Of a stretch of 64,000 nucleotides of DNA, positions 10,610 through 21,852 are shown piece by piece. The stretch covers positions 11,223,124 to 11,287,123 of the forward strand of contig OX438741.1 in the NCBI GenBank assembly GCA_949316235.1, read 5' to 3'. How positions within the stretch are numbered: position 1 is the first letter of the stretch; the number at the start of each line of letters is the position of its first letter. The translations under genes were made by a program, and so were the position numbers. The DNA is from Oegoconia quadripuncta (Eukaryota > Arthropoda > Insecta > Lepidoptera > Autostichidae). The notes beneath the pieces were generated by a model. That model made no database searches, was not told the DNA's origin, and saw only the letters and a list, made by a program, of their open reading frames with translations.

Positions 10610-10988
10610 GGCTCAATGTAAACAACATAGAGTTTACGAATCGAAGATCGCGATTCGATTCCCAGCGGGCTACATGTGTAGTACTCGGTTTGGTTGGTGG
10701 TAGGGCGTTTAAATGTCCGCCTTTTTTTTGTAGACTGGAACAAGCGCGATGGAGCGAGCCCGATAGCGCTCTACCCAATGCTGGTTAGCTAGCTAGCTAC
10801 CATCATCTTGTCTAAATCTGCCGCCAAAAAGCAATATTAACAGCATTGTTGTGTTCCGGTTGCCAGATATAAGATAGCGAGTCCCCAAATAAAATGGTTC
10901 TCCGGGTCAGTACGCTTCCACTTTCGGCCTCATCTTCACTTAACAGCAGGTGTGATTGAGATCAAGTGCTCACCAATTTGTGCATAAA
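10610..10988 (+). mobile_element. SINE family A with a 65-bp internal insertion
   Basis: The head (TTGGCTCAATGTAAACAACA, weakened B-box) is followed by a standard body, but about 65 bp starting with a T run and TGTAGACTGGAACAAGCGCG (10722-10786) interrupts it between GTCCGCC and AGCTAGCTACC. The 3' part to the A tail is normal. Confidence 0.8.
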
Positions 10989-10993
10989 AAAAC

Positions 10994-11120
10994 ATAAATG
11001 CTTTTATAAACGTTCATGACTCGGGAATAAATGTCCGTATTCATTACACATTTACACGCTAGGTGGAGTCGAACCCGCAACCGTTGTTTTCGACACTACT
11101 CACTACACTAATCGGTCATC
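10994..11120 (-). mobile_element. SINE family B, head half
   Basis: The minus strand shows the tRNA-like head and first body block (CATGACTCGGGAATAAATGT in complement). The tail half is missing. It follows directly on the family A copy. Confidence 0.7.
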
Positions 11121-11169
11121 AATAATACAAACATGGTATTTTGAAGAACAGAGTACTTATTTACTGGGA

Positions 11170-11253
11170 TCGCGAGCTTCATCTTCGACCACATCGCCAC
11201 TTTCCATCAGGTGAGATTGTGCTTAAACGCGTATCATAAAAAAACTACACGAA
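11170..11253 (+). mobile_element. SINE family A, 3' end remnant
   Basis: Diverged ~80-bp match to the family A 3' end (TTCATCTTCGACC, CATCAGGTGAGATTG, ATCATAAAAAAAC). Confidence 0.5.
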
Positions 11254-11385
11254 TTCATAAATATAAACATCCATAACTCGTATATACGTGTCCCTGTTCA
11301 TCAAATTTATTCCCACGTAAAATTCGAACTCACAACCGTTGGTTTCAAGGGCAGGGTCATGATACACTACACCGTACGTTGAATA
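11254..11385 (-). mobile_element. SINE family B, head half (second tandem copy)
   Basis: It has the same arrangement as the copy at 10994-11120 and likewise lies just right of a family A end. The A-B pair is therefore present twice in tandem, suggesting local duplication or repeated insertion into A tails. Confidence 0.65.
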
Positions 11386-12250
11386 GTTCGTTGAAGCACA
11401 TATTTGTTTAACATTTTCGTTGAGTAAAGTCTATTGACTCCTCATTCTATTGGATTAAACTTCCAATTTACAGCCCCCTACGAAACCTAATTATTGTTCG
11501 AAATCGTATGCATCATATTCGACCTTGAACTAAGACGTAATTAAGTTTGGCCCCCTAACGATCGATTTTGGGACGCGAGGGATCTTTTGAAAGTCCGTCA
11601 ACAGCTGAGGGGTTAAGTGCATACAATGCGAAACGACTTAAAGTCCGCGATATTTGCAGGATTTTAATATTAAAGTAGTTCAAACAAAGTTCATATTGCC
11701 TTGTTCATTGGTTGGTAGTTATGTCTTTTGATTATTGTAAGATATTGAAATGCGTATTTATTTTGCACGTGTTAGTACTATTGTAAAGAAGTTAACATTG
11801 TATTGCGATTGTGAAATTAATTGAGTCTTGGATTTCTTTTTTAGAAAATATTTAGCTATAAATTATGGGATTGACAAGCTTATCTGTTTGTGATGGACTG
11901 GAGATGGGGGAAAATGACTGGATTGAAGTGGATTCAGTGAGCAAAAAGTGGTCTACCATCCTTTGGTTGCAATTAATTTGCACGTCAAATAACAATCTTT
12001 TTTCCCTAATCAAAATAGATTGTAATTATAACTATCATCCACTACAATATAATAAATAAACGTCATAATTGTGTTTCTTTTCAGTATTAGAAACTAATGT
12101 TTTCACTAGCTAGGACGTTTTGTGAAATTGGTAGACGTTTTTTTTGGCGACTGTACCTTCCTTTGTTCACTGTGTTAATTTCTTCTTTAGTTTGTATTTG
12201 TAATATCATATGTACATTTAACATATATGAAATATTATAATCCATTATAT
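11386..12250. other. No recognised gene or repeat
   Basis: AT-rich sequence. A short open frame at 11865-12059 has no recognisable motif. Confidence 0.5.
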
Positions 12251-12252
12251 AT

Positions 12253-12330
12253 AACTAGCAAGCCACCCCGGCGTGTCACGGGTGCAATACAAAACACCGT
12301 CTACTCGTAGTTCAGCCATTTTGTATACAG
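12253..12330 (+). repeat. Dispersed repeat fragment (CCCCGGCGTGTCACGGGTGC type)
   Basis: The words ACTAGCAAGCCACCCCGGC and GTCACGGGTGCAATAC resemble a dispersed arthropod repeat starting near ACTAGC with CGGCTTCGCACGGGT. Only ~75 bp remain and the class is not certain. Confidence 0.4.
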
Positions 12331-12352
12331 TAAATAATAATAATAAATAAGA

Positions 12353-12606
12353 ATCCTTAGCCATACACACAGCGCAATTACAGGCACAGTAAGCAATTAT
12401 AGGCTTGTGTTATGGATACCAGATGGTTGATAATATAAATACATTTTTTTAAAGGTAAATAAATACTTATTATAAATGAAAACATCGATAACTCGGGTAC
12501 ACATGTCCGTATTCATCACACAAACATATGCCCCTAGCGGGATTCGAACCCGCAACCTTTTTATATAGTGGTCAGAGTTGGTAACCACTATACCAAACAG
12601 GTCGTG
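12353..12606 (-). mobile_element. SINE family C, full length
   Basis: The minus strand starts with a tRNA-like head (TTTGGTATAGTGGTTACCAA; B-box GGTTCGAATCCC), then GTGTGATGAATACGGACATG, ATTTATAATAAGTATTTATT and the end block CCATACACACAGCGC in complement. Confidence 0.85.
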
Positions 12607-12889
12607 TTAACCACTACACCATACAGTATTCACAAATTTTATACACAACCTTATTTATCACTCTTGCTATTATTGAAAACCGTATCAAAATGTGTCGCAT
12701 GATTTAGATAAAGTAGGGGGAGAAACAGACGGCATGGCGATTTTGCTTAATACATAGTGATGATTAATGAAATGGGGCATAGCTGCAACATTTTTGAGCA
12801 AATACTTGTCGGGCAACAGATAATTTATACACTCTGTACTATTTCTGTAACCTTACGTTCCTTTTCTAACTTTTAACACTGTTTTTGCG

Positions 12890-13090
12890 GCATTGCGTGT
12901 AGACACCTCGTGCTGCGAGTCACTAGGCGCTCAAACTAGGTGTGGAGGTGGGCGGGCTCCCTGCGCCTTCCTCTTACATGTGTGGTGAATTTACTGAGGC
13001 GCCCTGCTGGCGGCGAGCAACGCGACTAATTCCGTTAAAATTCTCCGTGCTATACCCGCCTGGTAGCGACGGTAAGTAGGGTAAATGACA
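12890..13090 (+). promoter_or_regulatory. GC-rich island with CCTGGTA motif (site 2)
   Basis: Motif TATACCCGCCTGGTAG at 13051-13066, at the 3' edge of a ~200-bp GC-rich stretch of apparently unique DNA. No open frame or repeat resemblance was seen. Confidence 0.4.
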
Positions 13091-13375
13091 GCGGGGTGGT
13101 TCTGTACCCACCCCATGGCACAAGGGTTCAAACCGGGGCTTTATTTGCGACTAGCACTTCGGCCCGACTTGGCACAGGAACGGCGCGCGGCTGATGCGAA
13201 TTTGTTAAATAGATACTGTGTTTACGCCTGTTTTTATTATTAATAATGTTTTTATTGAAGTATTACTAAGAAATAAATAAAATAATCTTGTCCAATTGAC
13301 ACTGTAGCAACTAATCTGTCGTGTTATTGTTACTTTGCTATTTAAGAAGAGTCATAGTGGAAAAATTAGGTAGTA

Positions 13376-13626
13376 GTTTTTTTTTTTTATGCACGACGGG
13401 TTTATACTTGACCTCCATCACACCTGATGTTAAGTGAAGATGAGGTCGAAGGTGGAAGCGTACTGACCCGGAAACCCCAACACATTTGGGAGACTGACTA
13501 TCTTATCTCTGACAACCGGAACACAACAATGCTATTAACATTGCTGTTTGGTTGCAGATTTAGATAAGATGGTGGTAGCTAGCCAGGCGGACATTTAAAA
13601 TGCCCTACCACCAACCAACTAGTTGA
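13376..13626 (-). mobile_element. SINE family A, head truncated
   Basis: It runs from a T-rich end with TTATGCACGACGGGTT to CCCTACCACCAACCAA; the tRNA-like head is missing where the sequence joins an RTE fragment. Confidence 0.85.
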
Positions 13627-13912
13627 GCAGTGTGAAAGAAGACGTAGTGAAAAAGATTGAAAAAGTATGCTCACATTTGGACATGAGGAGAGGATGAATG
13701 AAAAGAGGTATACGAAGCGAATGTGGATGGTAGTCTTGGTAGAGGAAGACCACGGCAAACGTAGGTACCATGATCAAATAGGGGATGTCTTAAAGAAAGG
13801 GCATGTCAAGAATAAACCGGCGAGCATGTATGAACAACTTTATTAGAGTGAATGAAGCAAAAGAGATGTTTCAGGATTGTAGCATGTGGAGGTCTCAAAC
13901 TCTTCATGTATG
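13620..13912 (+). pseudogene. RTE-like reverse transcriptase C-terminal fragment
   Basis: Reading across frameshifts gives SVKEDVVKKIEKVCSHLDM, DQIGDVLKKGHVK, NRRACMNNFIRVNEAKEM and FQDCSMWRS, the end of an RTE-type ORF2 seen in Lepidoptera. Internal stops mark it as dead. The antisense piece at 1470-1642 overlaps its 3' half. Confidence 0.6.
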
Positions 13913-14027
13913 TATGATACATAAAGATGATAAATATAAAGAACTCAATACATATCGGGAAAAGTAATAAATATAACTCTTGAATTGAAAAAGTTTAACA
14001 AATCACTGACAACATTGTCATCATTAA

Positions 14028-14258
14028 ATTGTTTGGTGTAGTGGTTAGCAACTCTGATCACTATAACATAAGGTTGTTTGTGTGATGAATACGGACATGT
14101 GTATCCGAGTTATGGAGGTTTTCATTTATAATAAGTATTTATTTACAAAAAAAAATGTATTTATGTACTATATCAACCATCTGGTATCCACAACACAAGC
14201 GTATAGTTGCTTACTGTGGCACTAGATGGCGCTGTGTGTATGTCTAAGGATATTTATT
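14028..14258 (+). mobile_element. SINE family C with CTCF-core-like end
   Basis: The head GTTTGGTGTAGTGGTTAGCA is followed by a deleted B-box region, then GTGATGAATACGGACATGTG and the end block with GCACTAGATGGCGCTGTGTG (14222-14241). The end block differs at one position from CCASYAGRKGGCRSY. Confidence 0.8.
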
Positions 14259-14321
14259 TATTTATTATTCATTAAATTCGATCAACACGGTAGAGATTTT
14301 TCATATCATTATCATAATAAC

Positions 14322-14392
14322 ATTGTTAATAGCATTGTTGTGTTCCGGGTCAGTACGTCATTGACAGTGATTGAGGTCAGTTACAGTTAAAA
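14322..14392 (+). mobile_element. SINE family A fragment
   Basis: AATAGCATTGTTGTGTTCCG followed by GGTCAGTACG and GTGATTGAGGTCAG, with internal deletions. Confidence 0.55.
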
Positions 14393-14995
14393 AAATAAGC
14401 GCGCGGACAGACAGACAGACATGTGTAACTATAAGGGTTCCTTGTTGAACGGAACCCTAAAAAGCGATCAAGAATTGACCACGCGCAATAAGTGGTTCGT
14501 TCCAATACCTTTTAGTACCTACTACAATTTAATAAAACGGAAAAAAAAACACGAAGGATGAATTTTTTCCTTTCTGGTAAATTCTGCAAAGACTTACTTT
14601 GAATATTTCTCTGAAACTGTACGGATTGGACTTGCAGCAGTGACTAAAGCGTTTTTAATATTGAACCTTGTCGACCCACCGAGCTGGATAAAGATAGTCG
14701 TCTCCAAGATTATTTGAACCGTAGCTCTGGGTGCTTGTGATAAACAGGATTGAGGTCATAAGGTGTTTCGTTTTCATGTTTTTATGTAGAGACTACAAAA
14801 GAAACTTGTTAATCTTCTCCATTTTGAAGTCGGTAAAAAAGTCACATAAACACCAGGCCTCAGCCTATCTCCAGCAGAAACGCCGAGGTAATATTAAATG
14901 TGCTAACGGTAACGTAAATCGTTACTTTAGGCCGACCTCGGCTAGGTCTGAAAACGGGAGAGGATGCTCAGTTACGAAACCAAAAAACATGGATG

Positions 14996-15040
14996 AGGCA
15001 TTGTTGGCAAGTATAGCAACACTGTGGCAGCAGTAGCTAT
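14996..15040 (+). repeat. Direct repeat, left copy (pair with 15596-15642)
   Basis: The block TGTTGGCAAGTATAGCAACA and CTGTGGCAGCAGTAGCTA recurs ~600 bp to the right with one or two differences. A LINE fragment lies between the two. Confidence 0.6.
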
Positions 15041-15238
15041 CTGAGTTTGTCCTGGCCACAATATAGTTAGGGTGGTAAAAGTAAAGACGCCAAATGGCAA
15101 AACTCACCTCAGGGCTATTAATAAGGTATGTTTGTTACCCATTAATGATAAGATAAAATTTTTAGTACATATTTACAAAAACGAAATAGTAAATACACAT
15201 TTAAAAATTAACAAATAATAAATATATAAAACACACAT

Positions 15239-15499
15239 TTACATATAAAAAATTTGTCCGAGATCTTGCTGAAACGGAAGGGTGCCTAAGAGACTAAGTG
15301 CGTTTCCTCTTTGGACAGCCAGACTTAGCCTCTGAGCGAAATAGAAGCCAGCCTTCCGATCATTTGAAGCTTCGATCAGACGCTGAGATATCTCTCGAAC
15401 AAGACAATGAGCGCCTGGCCCCCACGGCCCAAAATATAATCTCCACTGAGACCAGCATATTTGCGCCGTTTGAGGTTCTCTGCGGTTGCGGCTTAACAT
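15239..15499 (-). pseudogene. Retrotransposon-derived protein tail (family F)
   Basis: The minus strand encodes GPWGPGAHCLVREISQRLIE and RKAGFYFAQRLSLAVQRGNA before a stop. Homologous tails lie at 49785-50072 (minus) and 41555-41820 (plus). This LGPW...RAGxYxAQRxSLxxQRGN block is familiar as the C-terminal tail of retroelement reverse transcriptase proteins in invertebrates, but I cannot name the clade. Upstream coding sequence is lost. Confidence 0.6.
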
Positions 15500-15595
15500 A
15501 GAATGATATTGTTAATTGGTATGTATATTAATATATGTATGTATGTATATTAATAATATATAAATTGTTATTTATATCATATTTTGTGAAGCCGC

Positions 15596-15642
15596 AGCAT
15601 GTTGGCAAGTCTAGCAACACTGTGGCAGCAGTAGCTACTTGG
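15596..15642 (+). repeat. Direct repeat, right copy
   Basis: Partner of 14996-15040. The differing flanks argue against a long terminal repeat; local duplication is more likely. Confidence 0.55.
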
Positions 15643-15756
15643 CAACCCTAGAGGTGACGGGTGAGTCTGTCTGATATTCAACCGTGAAAGAAATAAATTC
15701 AATTCCCTAATAATCAACCGGCTGTTTATTATTAATACAACAAAGTTCACTGCCGA

Positions 15757-16333
15757 ATATCATTTTTTTATGCACAACGTGTTAACACTTGACCACAAAC
15801 ACCCCTGATGTTAAGTGAACATGAGGCCGAAGGTAGAAGCGTACTGATCCGGAAATCCCATCTTATTTGGTGGACTGGCTATCTTATTACACAGGGGCAT
15901 GCACAGCGTTTTGTCATAGGGTAGGCCGAATGATATAATTGCCATTAATTAAAAATACAACTACAAAATAATAACTTACTTTGTAGTTGTGCAATGCAAT
16001 GCAATCAATCTTCAAAATGTAATCTTCGCAACTTTGTTCACATCAGTAGGTATGAATCAGCTGTTTTGATGAATTTTGTGGCAAGCTTACAATTTTTAGG
16101 GTAGGCACTGCCTTTCTGCCTGTGTGGAGGGCACGTCACTGCTCTGACAACCGGAACACAACAATGCTATTAAAACATTCTGTTGGGCGGCATTTAAATA
16201 AGATGTGTTAGCTAGCCAGGCGGACATTTAAAATGTCCTACCACCAACCAAACCGAGTACTAAACATGATCGAACCCGCGACCTCGGATTCGTAAACCCT
16301 ATGTTGTTCACATTGAGCTACGGAGGCGGTTAA
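15757..16333 (-). mobile_element. SINE family A, complete but split by a MITE
   Basis: The 3' half (15757-15891) and head half (16142-16333) of one family A copy flank a 250-bp insertion. The tRNA-like head is intact (GATCGAACCCGCGACCTC in complement, ending CTACGGAGGCGGTTA). Confidence 0.85.
15892..16141. mobile_element. hAT-like MITE nested in a SINE
   Basis: The ends are CAGGGGCATGCACAGCG and, on the other strand, CAGTGACGTGCCCTCCAC, an imperfect hAT-style terminal inverted repeat. The flanks TTATTACA and CTCTGACA agree at 5 of 8 bases, compatible with a decayed 8-bp duplication of the SINE word CTCTGACA. It is non-coding. Confidence 0.65.
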
Positions 16334-16599
16334 TTCTATTGTTTTAGTGCACCAAAAAAATATATATTGTACCATCAATGGCTAATTCGAAAATCATCCG
16401 AGAGTTTGTGTTACCAATTAGGTACTTATGGCACTGAAACGTGGTCTCACTATAGAGCCGTATGATAAAAAATTTTGGACATGCCAAGAAAATTCCTGCT
16501 ATCTGTTAAGCTATTGACCTGATCACTTTCTACCTGCTTGCTCCTTTGGAGAACAAATCCTTTGCTATACAAATGCCTCGTCCATTTATTTCTGAACTC

Positions 16600-16760
16600 T
16601 ACTCAATGTACTCTGCGAACTCGGGCTCACCCGCGGGAGCCCTTGGTACACTCAACCCCATATAATCTGCACTGACAGCGTCGCACCGAGCCCTACCCCC
16701 TCTCTGGTTAGTTACACCTTACAGCGGTTATGTTATCCTGGTAAATTGGTTATGTTATGA
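16600..16760 (+). promoter_or_regulatory. GC-rich island with CCTGGTA motif (site 3)
   Basis: Motif TATGTTATCCTGGTAA at 16729-16744. A variant, CCCTTGGTAC, lies upstream near 16640. No repeat resemblance. Confidence 0.35.
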
Positions 16761-16964
16761 ATTTAATAATACTCGATAATATTCTACTACTAAGTCTATA
16801 TACGAGTATATCATGATAAAGATTTGTTCCCGAATTTTAGAAAATGTAATCGGGTTTTAGTTTTTCATTAATATTTGAATAATACTAGCCGAGGCGATCG
16901 ACATGACAAAGGCACTGGAAACATTAGGGCTCTGTATCTAAATATATATAACTCAAAGGTAACT

Positions 16965-17172
16965 GACATAGTGATCTATCAACGCCCAGCCCAAACCACT
17001 GGACGGATCGGGCTGAAATTTGGCATGCAGGTAGATGTTATGACGTAGGCATCCGGTAAGAAAGGATTTTGATAAATTCTACCCCCAAGGGGATAAAATA
17101 GGGGATGAAAGTTTGTTGTTTGTATTTTGATAAAATCTTCCACGCGGACGAAGTCGCGGGAGGAAAGCTAGT
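16965..17172 (-). repeat. Lepidopteran CCCGCGACTTCGT-type dispersed repeat
   Basis: The minus strand starts AACTAGCTTTCC and CTCCCGCGACTTCGTCCGCG, a familiar start of an abundant lepidopteran interspersed repeat (class uncertain). Other copies: 18788-18962 and 48870-49378. Confidence 0.6.
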
Positions 17173-17189
17173 TCAATTATAAAATTATG

Positions 17190-17281
17190 CCAATGTGCGG
17201 ATCACAGAGCTCTTTCATTTCGTCGCTTACATTATTGTATTTCACCTGTGCATCACGAATAAATTATTTGATTGATTGATT
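17190..17281 (+). mobile_element. Non-LTR retrotransposon 3' end with (ATTG)n tail
   Basis: TGTATTTCACCTGTGCATCA then TAAATTATTTGATTGATTGA. It matches, in the opposite orientation, the end of the element at 21853-22590. Confidence 0.65.
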
Positions 17282-17334
17282 GAAGATCCGTCCTTTCAAA
17301 ATTCATCGTGGAGGTATGCAGTTGATATTAATGT

Positions 17335-17365
17335 AATAATATATATATAATATATATATTATACT
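17335..17365. repeat. (TA)n microsatellite
   Basis: Short imperfect TA run. Confidence 0.7.
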
Positions 17366-17934
17366 TATTGTCCACAATCATAAATATTATATTCGTCCAA
17401 AATATACTAGTTATGTGACGCCATCGATATATGCACCGAGGATCTTCAAGACGCATGAGAGGGACGAGCGGGGAGAGGGCCTTCGGTAAGACACTCTGCA
17501 TTCCGCAAGGAGCCACTTCTCATCTCCGTCGATTACTGTACACATCATTAATATAACCTCACAATTTTTGGCATGAAATATTTCGCATGAAGAAAGCATT
17601 TTCAGATCAATTGGGGTATTTAATCTTGTTTTTGTTTTATTTAGATATTTTTTTAATAAACACATTGATCCTGTTTTTGTAGACCTATCATTTGATACCC
17701 ATCTCGATGGGGTGCTGGAATTATGTGTTGTCAAGTGTGACAAAATGGCTGCTAGCATCGGCCATATTGGATTTAACGTGACGTCATATACCCTATGACA
17801 CTCGCGAGTCTTGTGTGAATTTAATGACACCTTATTTGTCCAAATTGGCTGAGGCGTTTAGGCTGCAGGTGGTAACATACATACAGGCGGGGTGAATACA
17901 CTACCCTTCTTTTGGCTTCGGCGTAGTCGGGTAA

Positions 17935-18120
17935 AAACCAAAAACGAGTCGAAATAACTCAATTGTATGTCATAAACACTAATCACGAATTATTAGGGCC
18001 CACCAAGTTCCTCAAACAAAAAAATTACGTACCAGGATCGCATAGAGGTCTCCGACTACGGTCTAAATTTTAGTTTTAGACTCTAAAACAACCGAGTTAT
18101 TTCGTCTTGCTTTTGGGTAT
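17935..18120. mobile_element. Foldback element carrying a CCTGGTA motif (site 4)
   Basis: Inverted arms read CCAAAAACGAGTCGAAATAA on the left and, in complement, CCAAAAGCAAGACGAAATAA on the right. The words GTAGTCGGGT lie outside each arm (17925 and 18137). Near the centre, the minus strand has TATGCGATCCTGGTAC at 18029-18044. Confidence 0.5.
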
Positions 18121-18289
18121 TTTAGGTGCCTATTTGTCGTAGTCGGGTTTTAATATATTTTTTAAAATTTTTATTGTTATGCACGATTCCTCTTGACCTC
18201 CTGCTACGACACGACGTTCAACTTCTCTTTTACCTGCTGCATATAGCTTATTCTCGGTTTTCCTCTTTTCCATTGCCCTTCTATGCTTC

Positions 18290-18412
18290 GTTCTATTATG
18301 GTTTTGATGAATTCATCGTGTCGTATGAGGAAGACGGAGAGCAGAGAAATATGGAAAAATCTCCACCGACAAGAGCATGGCTCTTAAATAAGATGATGAT
18401 GATGCTTGATTC
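18290..18412 (+). pseudogene. RTE-like LINE 3' end with (GAT)n tail
   Basis: A coding remnant EIWKNLHRQEHGS is followed by CTCTTAAATAAGATGATGAT. It parallels the piece at 5160-5393. Confidence 0.5.
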
Positions 18413-18787
18413 ATTAGCCAGCTGTTAATGAACCACACGGCCAAAGCTACATCACAATCATTTTTCCACCACTCGCATTCAGCCGGAGCTCATATTCACA
18501 TAATCGTTTGTTCTAACTTATTATTAGACCGCATAGGAGTTTAGGCAGGCGTAGAACAACAATGGTATTGGTCGGCGTGTCATAAACAATTTTTATAATA
18601 TCAGATTCTAGAAATATTCCAAAAACTTCATTGTTGTCATCGATTTTACAATTAGAAAGTACGTGTCGGGCCACATGCAGTTGGGTTCCGTTTGGTATTT
18701 TTTTTGTATGGAATTTCGGTGAAATTTATACGGACCCAATAACATGTCTTAATTTTGTCGACTGTTAGGTATACTCGTAATCTAGTA

Positions 18788-18962
18788 GTCATCATACTAG
18801 CTGTTGCCCGCGACTTCGTTCGCCTGGAACATTTCATCAAAATCGGTTCAGCAAAAATGTAGCCTATTTGTTAATCTAGGTAGTAATCCAAATCCGTCCA
18901 GCGCATTTAGGCATATATACATACATATACACATACACAAACTTTTGAATTTATAATATTAG
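18788..18962 (+). repeat. CCCGCGACTTCGT-type dispersed repeat
   Basis: It begins ACTAGCTGTTGCCCGCGACT and ends TTTATAATATTAGT, matching both ends of this repeat type. Confidence 0.7.
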
Positions 18963-19332
18963 TTGGGATTCAGCCCATAGCCATCCAGCTTCTGAACGAA
19001 GGTCTTTCCCAATGAGCCTATTTAGCTGTGACAATTTCGCTATTCATGCTACTATTAACACTTTGACAAAATAATCCTTTGATTGTTGTTTATTCGCCCT
19101 AATGACATAACGATATGTCTCGAGCTTGAGATTTACTGAACTTTCGATCTAATTATGTATGTATGTAATACATTTAAAGACTGGACCCTAAAATGGAAGA
19201 CCAAGAATTATAGCTCACCAGGTCCGCAGCAATGCTACGTGCATTGCAATGGTAGTGTATATTAGAACTGATCGGTGATATAAATAAGGTGTTGGAGGAG
19301 GAAAACGCGACGCCACATCGGTCTGTTGAGCG

Positions 19333-19582
19333 TTTTTTTTTATGCACAACGGCTTTGCACTTGACCTCAATCACACCTGATGTTGAATGAAACGTACTGA
19401 CCCGGAAACCCCACTCGGGGGACTGCCTATCTTATCTCTGACAACCGGAACACAGCAATGCTATTAACATTGCTGTTTGGCGGCAGATTTAGATAAGATG
19501 GTGGTAGCTAGCCAGGCGGACATTTAAAATGCCCTACTACCACCAAACAGAGTACTAAACATTGAACTCGCGCAGGCGGTTA
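19333..19582 (-). mobile_element. SINE family A, with deletions
   Basis: All main blocks are present, but about 25 bp is lost in the 3' half and most of the tRNA-like head is deleted (jumps from GTACTAAAC to GCGCAGGCGGTTA). Confidence 0.85.
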
Positions 19583-19929
19583 AAAGCGTTCGATTACTCG
19601 CCACCGATGAAATGAATTTCGATCATATCATGTTGCATGGTCACGAATTCGATCCCTGGGCGGGACAATTGAAAAAACGAACACTTATCAAAATTTCCTT
19701 GGGTCCGGTATTAATATGGTTTTATAGTACAGGACATCCTAGTATCGGTTTTAGCCCAGGGAAATTACGGTTTGACCTCGGAAAAACGAATAACCGCGAT
19801 TTTTTTTTGAGACATTTAATAAAGTGTTGTAAATGTAGTAACAATTATTGTTAAAAATTAAGCACTTGTAATAAGTAAAGTTGAAAAGTGTGAAAACTTT
19901 AAAAAATTGCTCAATTGGTGGGTATTTCT

Positions 19930-20200
19930 TTAAATCAGATAGATAAGCATTTATTTGCATCCATATACACACACATAACAAATTTTACATATGAAAAATA
20001 CAACTAAAACAATAAAACACAAGTACAGAAACAAACAAATATTATGTGTGTGCCGCAGTATACAAAAAGGCTACAGCTCAGTGTATGGATTTGCCCGTTG
20101 CGCCGTGCGTAATTCAAAACATTTAGGGAAATTATCGTTATAAAATTTAGTTCTCATTTTTATTTCTTAAGCAATGCAGCTGGACGACATTTTCACCTAA
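19930..20200 (-). mobile_element. CR1/Jockey-like LINE 3' end
   Basis: The + strand reads GATAGATAAGCATTTATTTG, the complement of an AATAAATGCTTATCTATC tail, followed by GCCGCAGTATACAAAAAGGC. Related ends lie at 43865-43950, 44335-44470, 51930-52080 and 54700-54760. Confidence 0.55.
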
Positions 20201-20401
20201 AACACATGCAGGCTAACTATAACATGATTAGTTTTTTATCCATGAATAACATTGTGTTTAACAAAAGTCTTCGTAATTAAATATCAGTTAGTATTTATTG
20301 TTATTAAGATACAAATTAAAAATAGGGTTTTCTAAAAAAAAGCCTTCGTTTTTTTAGGCTTAATTATTCAAAATTACATGTCTAATATACCTCTATAAGA
20401 T

Positions 20402-20722
20402 TTAACCGCCTCCGTGGGTTTACGATTCGGAGGTCGCAGGTTCGATCCCCAGCGGGGTACATGTTTAAGTACTCGGTTTGGTTGGTGGTAGGGCACATTA
20501 AATGTCCGCCTGGCTAGCTACCACCATCTTATCTAAATCCGCCGCCAAGCAGTAATGTTAATAGCATTGTTGTGTTCCGGTTGTCAGAGATATGATAGCC
20601 AGTCCCCCAAATATGTTGGGGTTTACGGGTCAGTACGCTTCCACCTTCGACCTCATATTCACTTAACATCAGGTGTGATTGAGGTCAAGTGCTAACCCGT
20701 TGTGCATTAAAAAAAAAAAGAT
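20402..20722 (+). mobile_element. SINE family A with a deletion in the tRNA-like A-box
   Basis: The head reads AACCGCCTCCGTGGGTTTAC, missing the ~20 bp GCTCAATGTAAACAACATT-like segment. The B-box CAGGTTCGATCCCC and full body and A-rich tail are intact. Confidence 0.9.
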
Positions 20723-20879
20723 AGCAATTATATAGGGCGGATTTGAATTATGTCTGGCTAAGCTAATTTTTTACCGTATTTTCCCTGGGCTAGTTAGGTA
20801 ATTTTCAAAATAATTAGTCGGTAGACTTCTTTAGACTTTAACATAAACAGTTAGTCTCCACAGTTTTCTACTGGCTACT

Positions 20880-21060
20880 AAGTTTGATAGACGCAGCGGA
20901 AACTTTTTCTAGGGTTCCACACCCCCATGGCTCCCGACGACGTCTAACCGGGGCGAGGGGGTATCTATTAAATAATCATTTCGGAGTAGGTGCGCCCTCT
21001 ATTAACTCTTACAAATTAATACCCACGAGCTATGCTGCCCTGGTACATTTTTTACGCATG
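20880..21060 (+). promoter_or_regulatory. GC-rich island with CCTGGTA motif (site 6)
   Basis: Motif TATGCTGCCCTGGTAC at 21031-21046, downstream of a moderately GC-rich stretch. An in-frame 70-codon open stretch here shows no conserved motif and is not called. Confidence 0.4.
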
Positions 21061-21404
21061 TCGCTTGTAAATTTAATAAAGGTTTGTGTGTTTTAAATTT
21101 TAAAACGTCCACACCGCTCCCCTAAATATGTTACGAGCTGCGTAATGGAATTATATGTTATTTGTATGACCAAAACCAAGTATTATACGATATACGAGCG
21201 TATTGGTATTACGTGTATAGGACATGGTAAGGGGACAAAGGGAATTGTTGTAGGCAGATCACAGGGTCTAGGCAAATTATACACATTTTATGTTATGAAC
21301 GATATAATAATAGGCCTACACTAAAGTTAGCAGAAAAAAATAATGAAGCCGCCCGATTGTCGTGTTATTTCTTTGATTATTGTGGTACTTACAATAAAAT
21401 AATC

Positions 21405-21575
21405 CTCCCTAACCTTGTGGTATGGATAATAAATACACAAATACATTTTTTTTTTGTAAATAAATGCGTCGGGTACATGTATAAGCATTCATCAAACATA
21501 TGCCCCAGCGGGATTCGAACCCGCTATCCTTCAGTTATAGCAGACAGCGTTTCTAACCACAACACTACACATATA
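21405..21575 (-). mobile_element. SINE family C, shortened
   Basis: The tRNA-like head (GCGGGATTCGAACCCGC in + orientation) and the A/T body are present; the TACGGACATG block is partly deleted. Confidence 0.7.
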
Positions 21576-21852
21576 CACTAAAAGATACATACACAATCAC
21601 AATAACAATACATACAGAATCACATACACAAAAAGTTCGTCATCCGCGCTGCTCTTTTTCACAAAAACATAACTTGGTTGTTTTTGAAGTTACTATTTAT
21701 GGATTTTGTATATTTCGGTGACACTATCTATGCACAATTTTTGAGTTACAAATTATAATCATAGGTAAAGCAGTCTCTGCGTATGAGAACGATTCAGTAA
21801 CACGTGACGCCAGAATGCTTACTTAAAATATTGAACGGCAACGATCTTTACT

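Noticed and set aside
14996..15642. Possible LTR retrotransposon from the paired direct repeat
   Set aside because: Repeats are too short, lack TG...CA ends, and no gag or pol sequence lies between them.
17411..17830. 139-codon minus-strand open frame
   Set aside because: No recognisable domain; neighbouring GTAGTCGGGT words and a foldback suggest it is within a decayed repeat.
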